Positions 61,401-64,000 of a stretch of DNA of 64,000 nt are shown here, in pieces (the first letter of the stretch is position 1; each line of letters starts with the position of its first letter). This DNA is from Euonymus europaeus (Eukaryota > Streptophyta > Magnoliopsida > Celastrales > Celastraceae): positions 13,097,001-13,161,000 of the forward strand of contig OY756972.1 of assembly GCA_963580455.1 (NCBI GenBank), given 5' to 3'. The notes under the pieces were generated by a model. The model was not told the DNA's origin, made no database searches, and was given only the letters and a program-made list of their open reading frames with translations. A program made the translations under genes and the position numbers.

Positions 61401-61472
61401 AGCTTATACTCATAAAATTTGACATATAAGAACAATAAAAATTGTACACCGAGCAACTTTGATATTCCGAAG
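58430..61472 (+). repeat. Tail higher-order repeat, 3043 bp, first copy
   Basis: Nineteen monomers recur at an offset of 3043 bp (for example CTCTTTATGGAGG at 58921/61964 and TTTATCGATTTTGTCC at 59096/62139). The extra 3 bp come from 161-bp monomers that carry AACTTTTGATGG. A nested 1281-bp (eight-monomer) repeat is inside it (59084/60365). The left boundary is approximate. Confidence 0.75.
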
Positions 61473-64000
61473 TTGCTCGACTCTCTCTATGGAGGAGCTT
61501 TTAACGGTTTCGTCCATTTGTCATAGAAAGTTAGTGTTTTGGCATCGAAAAAATCTATGAAGCTTATACTCATAAAATTTGACATATAAGAACAATAAAA
61601 ATTATACACCGAGCAACTTTCATCATCCGAAGTTGCTCAACTCTCTCTATGGAGGAGCTTTTAACGGTTTTCTCCATTTGTCATAGAAAGTTGGTGTTTT
61701 AGCATCGAAATAATCTAGGAAGCATATACTCATAAAATTTGACATATAAGAACAATAAAAATTGTACACCGAGCAACTTTGATTGTCAGAAGTTGCTCAA
61801 CTCTCTCAATGGAGGAGCTTTTAACGGTTTTGTCCATTTGTCATAGAGATTGGTTTTTTGGCATCGAAATAATCTAGGAAGCTTATACTAATAAAATTTG
61901 ATATATAAGAACAATAAAAATTGTACACCGAGCAACTTTTGATGGTCCGAAGTTGCTCAACTCTCTTTATGGAGGAGCTTTTAACGGTTTTGTCCATTTG
62001 TCACAGAATGTTGGTGTTTTGGCATCGAAATAATCTAGGAAGCTTATACTCATAAAATTTGACATAGAAGAACAATAAAAAGTCTATCCCGAGCAACTTT
62101 GATAGTCCGAAGTTCCTCAACTCTCTCTATGGAGGAGCTTTTATCGATTTTGTCCATTTGTCATAGAAAGTTGGTGTTTTGGCATCGAAATAATCTAGGA
62201 AGCTTATACAAATAAAATTTGACATATAAGAACAATAAAAATTGTACACCGAGCAACTTTTGATGGTCCGAAGTTGCTCAACTCTCTCTATGGAGGAGAT
62301 TTTAACGGTTTTCTCCATTTGTCATAGAAAGTTCGTGTTTTGGCATCGAAATAATCTATGAAGCTTATACTCATAAAATTTGACATATAAGAACAATAAA
62401 AATTGTACACCCAGCAACTTTGATGGTCCGAAGTTGCTCAACTCTCTCTATGGAGGAGCTTTTATTGGTTTTGTCAATTTGTCACAGAAAGTTGGTGTTT
62501 CGGCATCTAAATAATCTAGGAAGCTTATACTAGTAAAATTTGACATATAAGAACAATAAAAATTATATACCGTGCAACTTTGATGGTCCGAAGTTGCTCA
62601 ACTCTCTCTATGGACGAGCTTTTAACGGTTTTGTCCATTTGTCATAGAGAGTTGGTGTTTTGACATCGAAATAATCTATGAAGCTTATACTCATAAAATT
62701 TGACATATAAGAACAATAAAAATTGTACAGCGAGCAACTTTCATATTCCGAAGTTGCTCGACTCTCTCTATGGAGGAGCTTTTAACGGTTTCGTCCATTT
62801 GTCATAGAAAGTTAGTGTTTTGGCATCGAAAAAATCTATGAAGCTTATAGTCATAAAATTTGACATATAAGAACAATAAAAATTATACACCGAGCAACTT
62901 TCGTCATCCGAAGTTGCTCAACTCTCTCTATGGAGGAGCTTTTAACGGTTTTCTTCATTTGTCATAGAAAGTTGGTGTTTTAGCATCGAAATAATCTAGG
63001 AAGCTTATACTCATAAAATGTGACATATAAGAACAATAAAAATTGTACACCGAGCAACTTTGATTGTCAGAAGTTGCTCAACTCTCTCAATGGAGGAGCT
63101 TTTAACGGTTTTGTCCATTTGTCATAGAGATTGGTTTTTTGGCATCGAAATAATCTAGGAAGCTTATACTAATAAAATTTGATATATAAGAACAATAAAA
63201 ATTGTACACCGAGCAACTTTTGATGGTCCGAAGTTGCTCAACTCTCTTTATGGAGGAGCTTTTAACGGTTTTGTCCATTTGTCACAGAATGTTGGTGTTT
63301 TGGCATCGAAATAATCTAGGAAGCTTATACTCATAAAATTTGACATAGAAGAACAATAAAAAGTCTATCCCGAGCAACTTTGATAGTCCGAAGTTCCTCA
63401 ACTCTCTCTATGGAGGAGCTTTTATTGATTTTGTCCATTTGTCATAGAAAGTTGGTGTTTTGGCATCGAAATAATCTAGGAAGCTTATACAAATAAAATT
63501 TGACATATAAGAACAATAAAAATTGTACACCGAGCAACTTTTGATGGTCCGAAGTTGCTCAACTCTCTCTATGGAGGAGCTTTTAACGGTTTTCTCCATT
63601 TGTCATAGAAAGTTCGTGTTTTGGCATCGAAATAATCTATGAAGCTTATACTCATAAAATTTGACATAGAAGAACAATAAAAAGTCTATCCCGAGCAACT
63701 TTGATAGTCCGAAGTTCCTCAACTCTCTCTATGGAGGAGCTTTTATTGATTTTGTCCATTTGTCATAGAAAGTTGGTGTTTTGGCATCGAAATAATCTAG
63801 GAAGCTTATACAAATAAAATTTGACATATAAGAACAACAAAAATTGTACACCGAGCAACTTTTGATGGTCCGAAGTTGCTCAACTCTCTCTATGGAGGAG
63901 CTTTTAACGGTTTTCTCCATTTGTCATAGAAAGTTCGTGTTTTGGCATCGAAATAATCTATGAAGCTTATACTCATAAAATTTGACATATAAGAACAATA
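61473..64000 (+). repeat. Tail higher-order repeat, 3043 bp, second copy (cut by window end)
   Basis: This repeats the unit starting at about 58430 with few differences, including the internal 1281-bp and 321-bp offsets. It is still in progress at the window end. Confidence 0.72.

Larger units (their letters stand above)
49945..64000 (+). repeat. Right satellite array, divergent subfamily (about 88 monomers)
   Basis: These are the same 160-bp monomer and strand as the left array, but the copies are more varied. Typical differences are GGTTTCGTCC or GGTTTTCTCC for GGTTTTGTCC, GGAGGTGCTCTTAACGG, GGAGAGACTTTTAACGG, CTTACACTCATAAAA and GAAGTACATTAG. There is no regular 2400-bp order; instead blocks are duplicated irregularly. 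Monomers are mostly 160 bp, with some of 161 bp towards the end. The array continues past the window. Repeated minus-strand open frames of 63-116 codons simply follow monomers lacking a stop and are not genes. Confidence 0.95.

Overview
The window is plant nuclear heterochromatin. About 86% of it is one tandem satellite family with a monomer of about 160 bp, interrupted by two Ty1/copia LTR retrotransposons. I found no host protein gene, tRNA, rRNA, CRISPR array or bacterial-type operon. The copia Pol motifs, LTR ends, PBS and PPTs, and the AT-rich nucleosome-sized satellite all indicate a flowering plant. I do not recognise the satellite and cannot name the species.

Layout. (1) 1-1712: the 3' end of a plus-strand copia element (RNase H C-terminus, PPT and 3' LTR) that abuts satellite DNA. 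(2) 1713-36266: about 216 monomers, all on the plus strand and in strict 160-bp register with a single 1-bp indel. They are arranged in three tiers: the 160-bp monomer, a 15-monomer higher-order repeat (HOR) of 2400 bp, and a super-repeat of about 11.1 kb present three times. (3) 36267-49944: a minus-strand Sirevirus-like (SIRE/Maximus) copia element flanked by the 5-bp target-site duplication CGAAG. It has an internally deleted but still open gag-pol frame of 1166 codons, a PBS resembling the initiator-Met tRNA type, and several PPT-like motifs. (4) Inside its 3' LTR, 37237-43787 is a 6.55-kb inverted copy of the DNA flanking the other end of the element (49939-56490). (5) 49945-64000: about 88 further plus-strand monomers of a more divergent subfamily with irregular multi-monomer duplications (offsets of about 1120, 3040, 3520, 1281 and 3043 bp).

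The main finding is the young, nearly identical inverted duplication. Its left arm carries the target-site duplication and the first 6 nt of the LTR, so it must have been made after the retrotransposon landed. The junctions show a 4-bp microhomology on one side and an 11-bp satellite-like filler on the other, as expected of microhomology-mediated template switching. The result is a pair of 6.55-kb satellite arms facing each other around a retrotransposon core of about 6.15 kb. An assembly artefact must be excluded with spanning long reads.

Relative order inferred from the sequence: the satellite array formed; the Sirevirus inserted (LTRs differ by about 2%); the 3.52-kb duplication in the right array existed before the inversion because both copies are in the left arm; the inverted duplication came last of these (arms differ by well under 1%). 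The roughly 11-kb tandem duplication on the left is also recent but cannot be ordered against the inversion.
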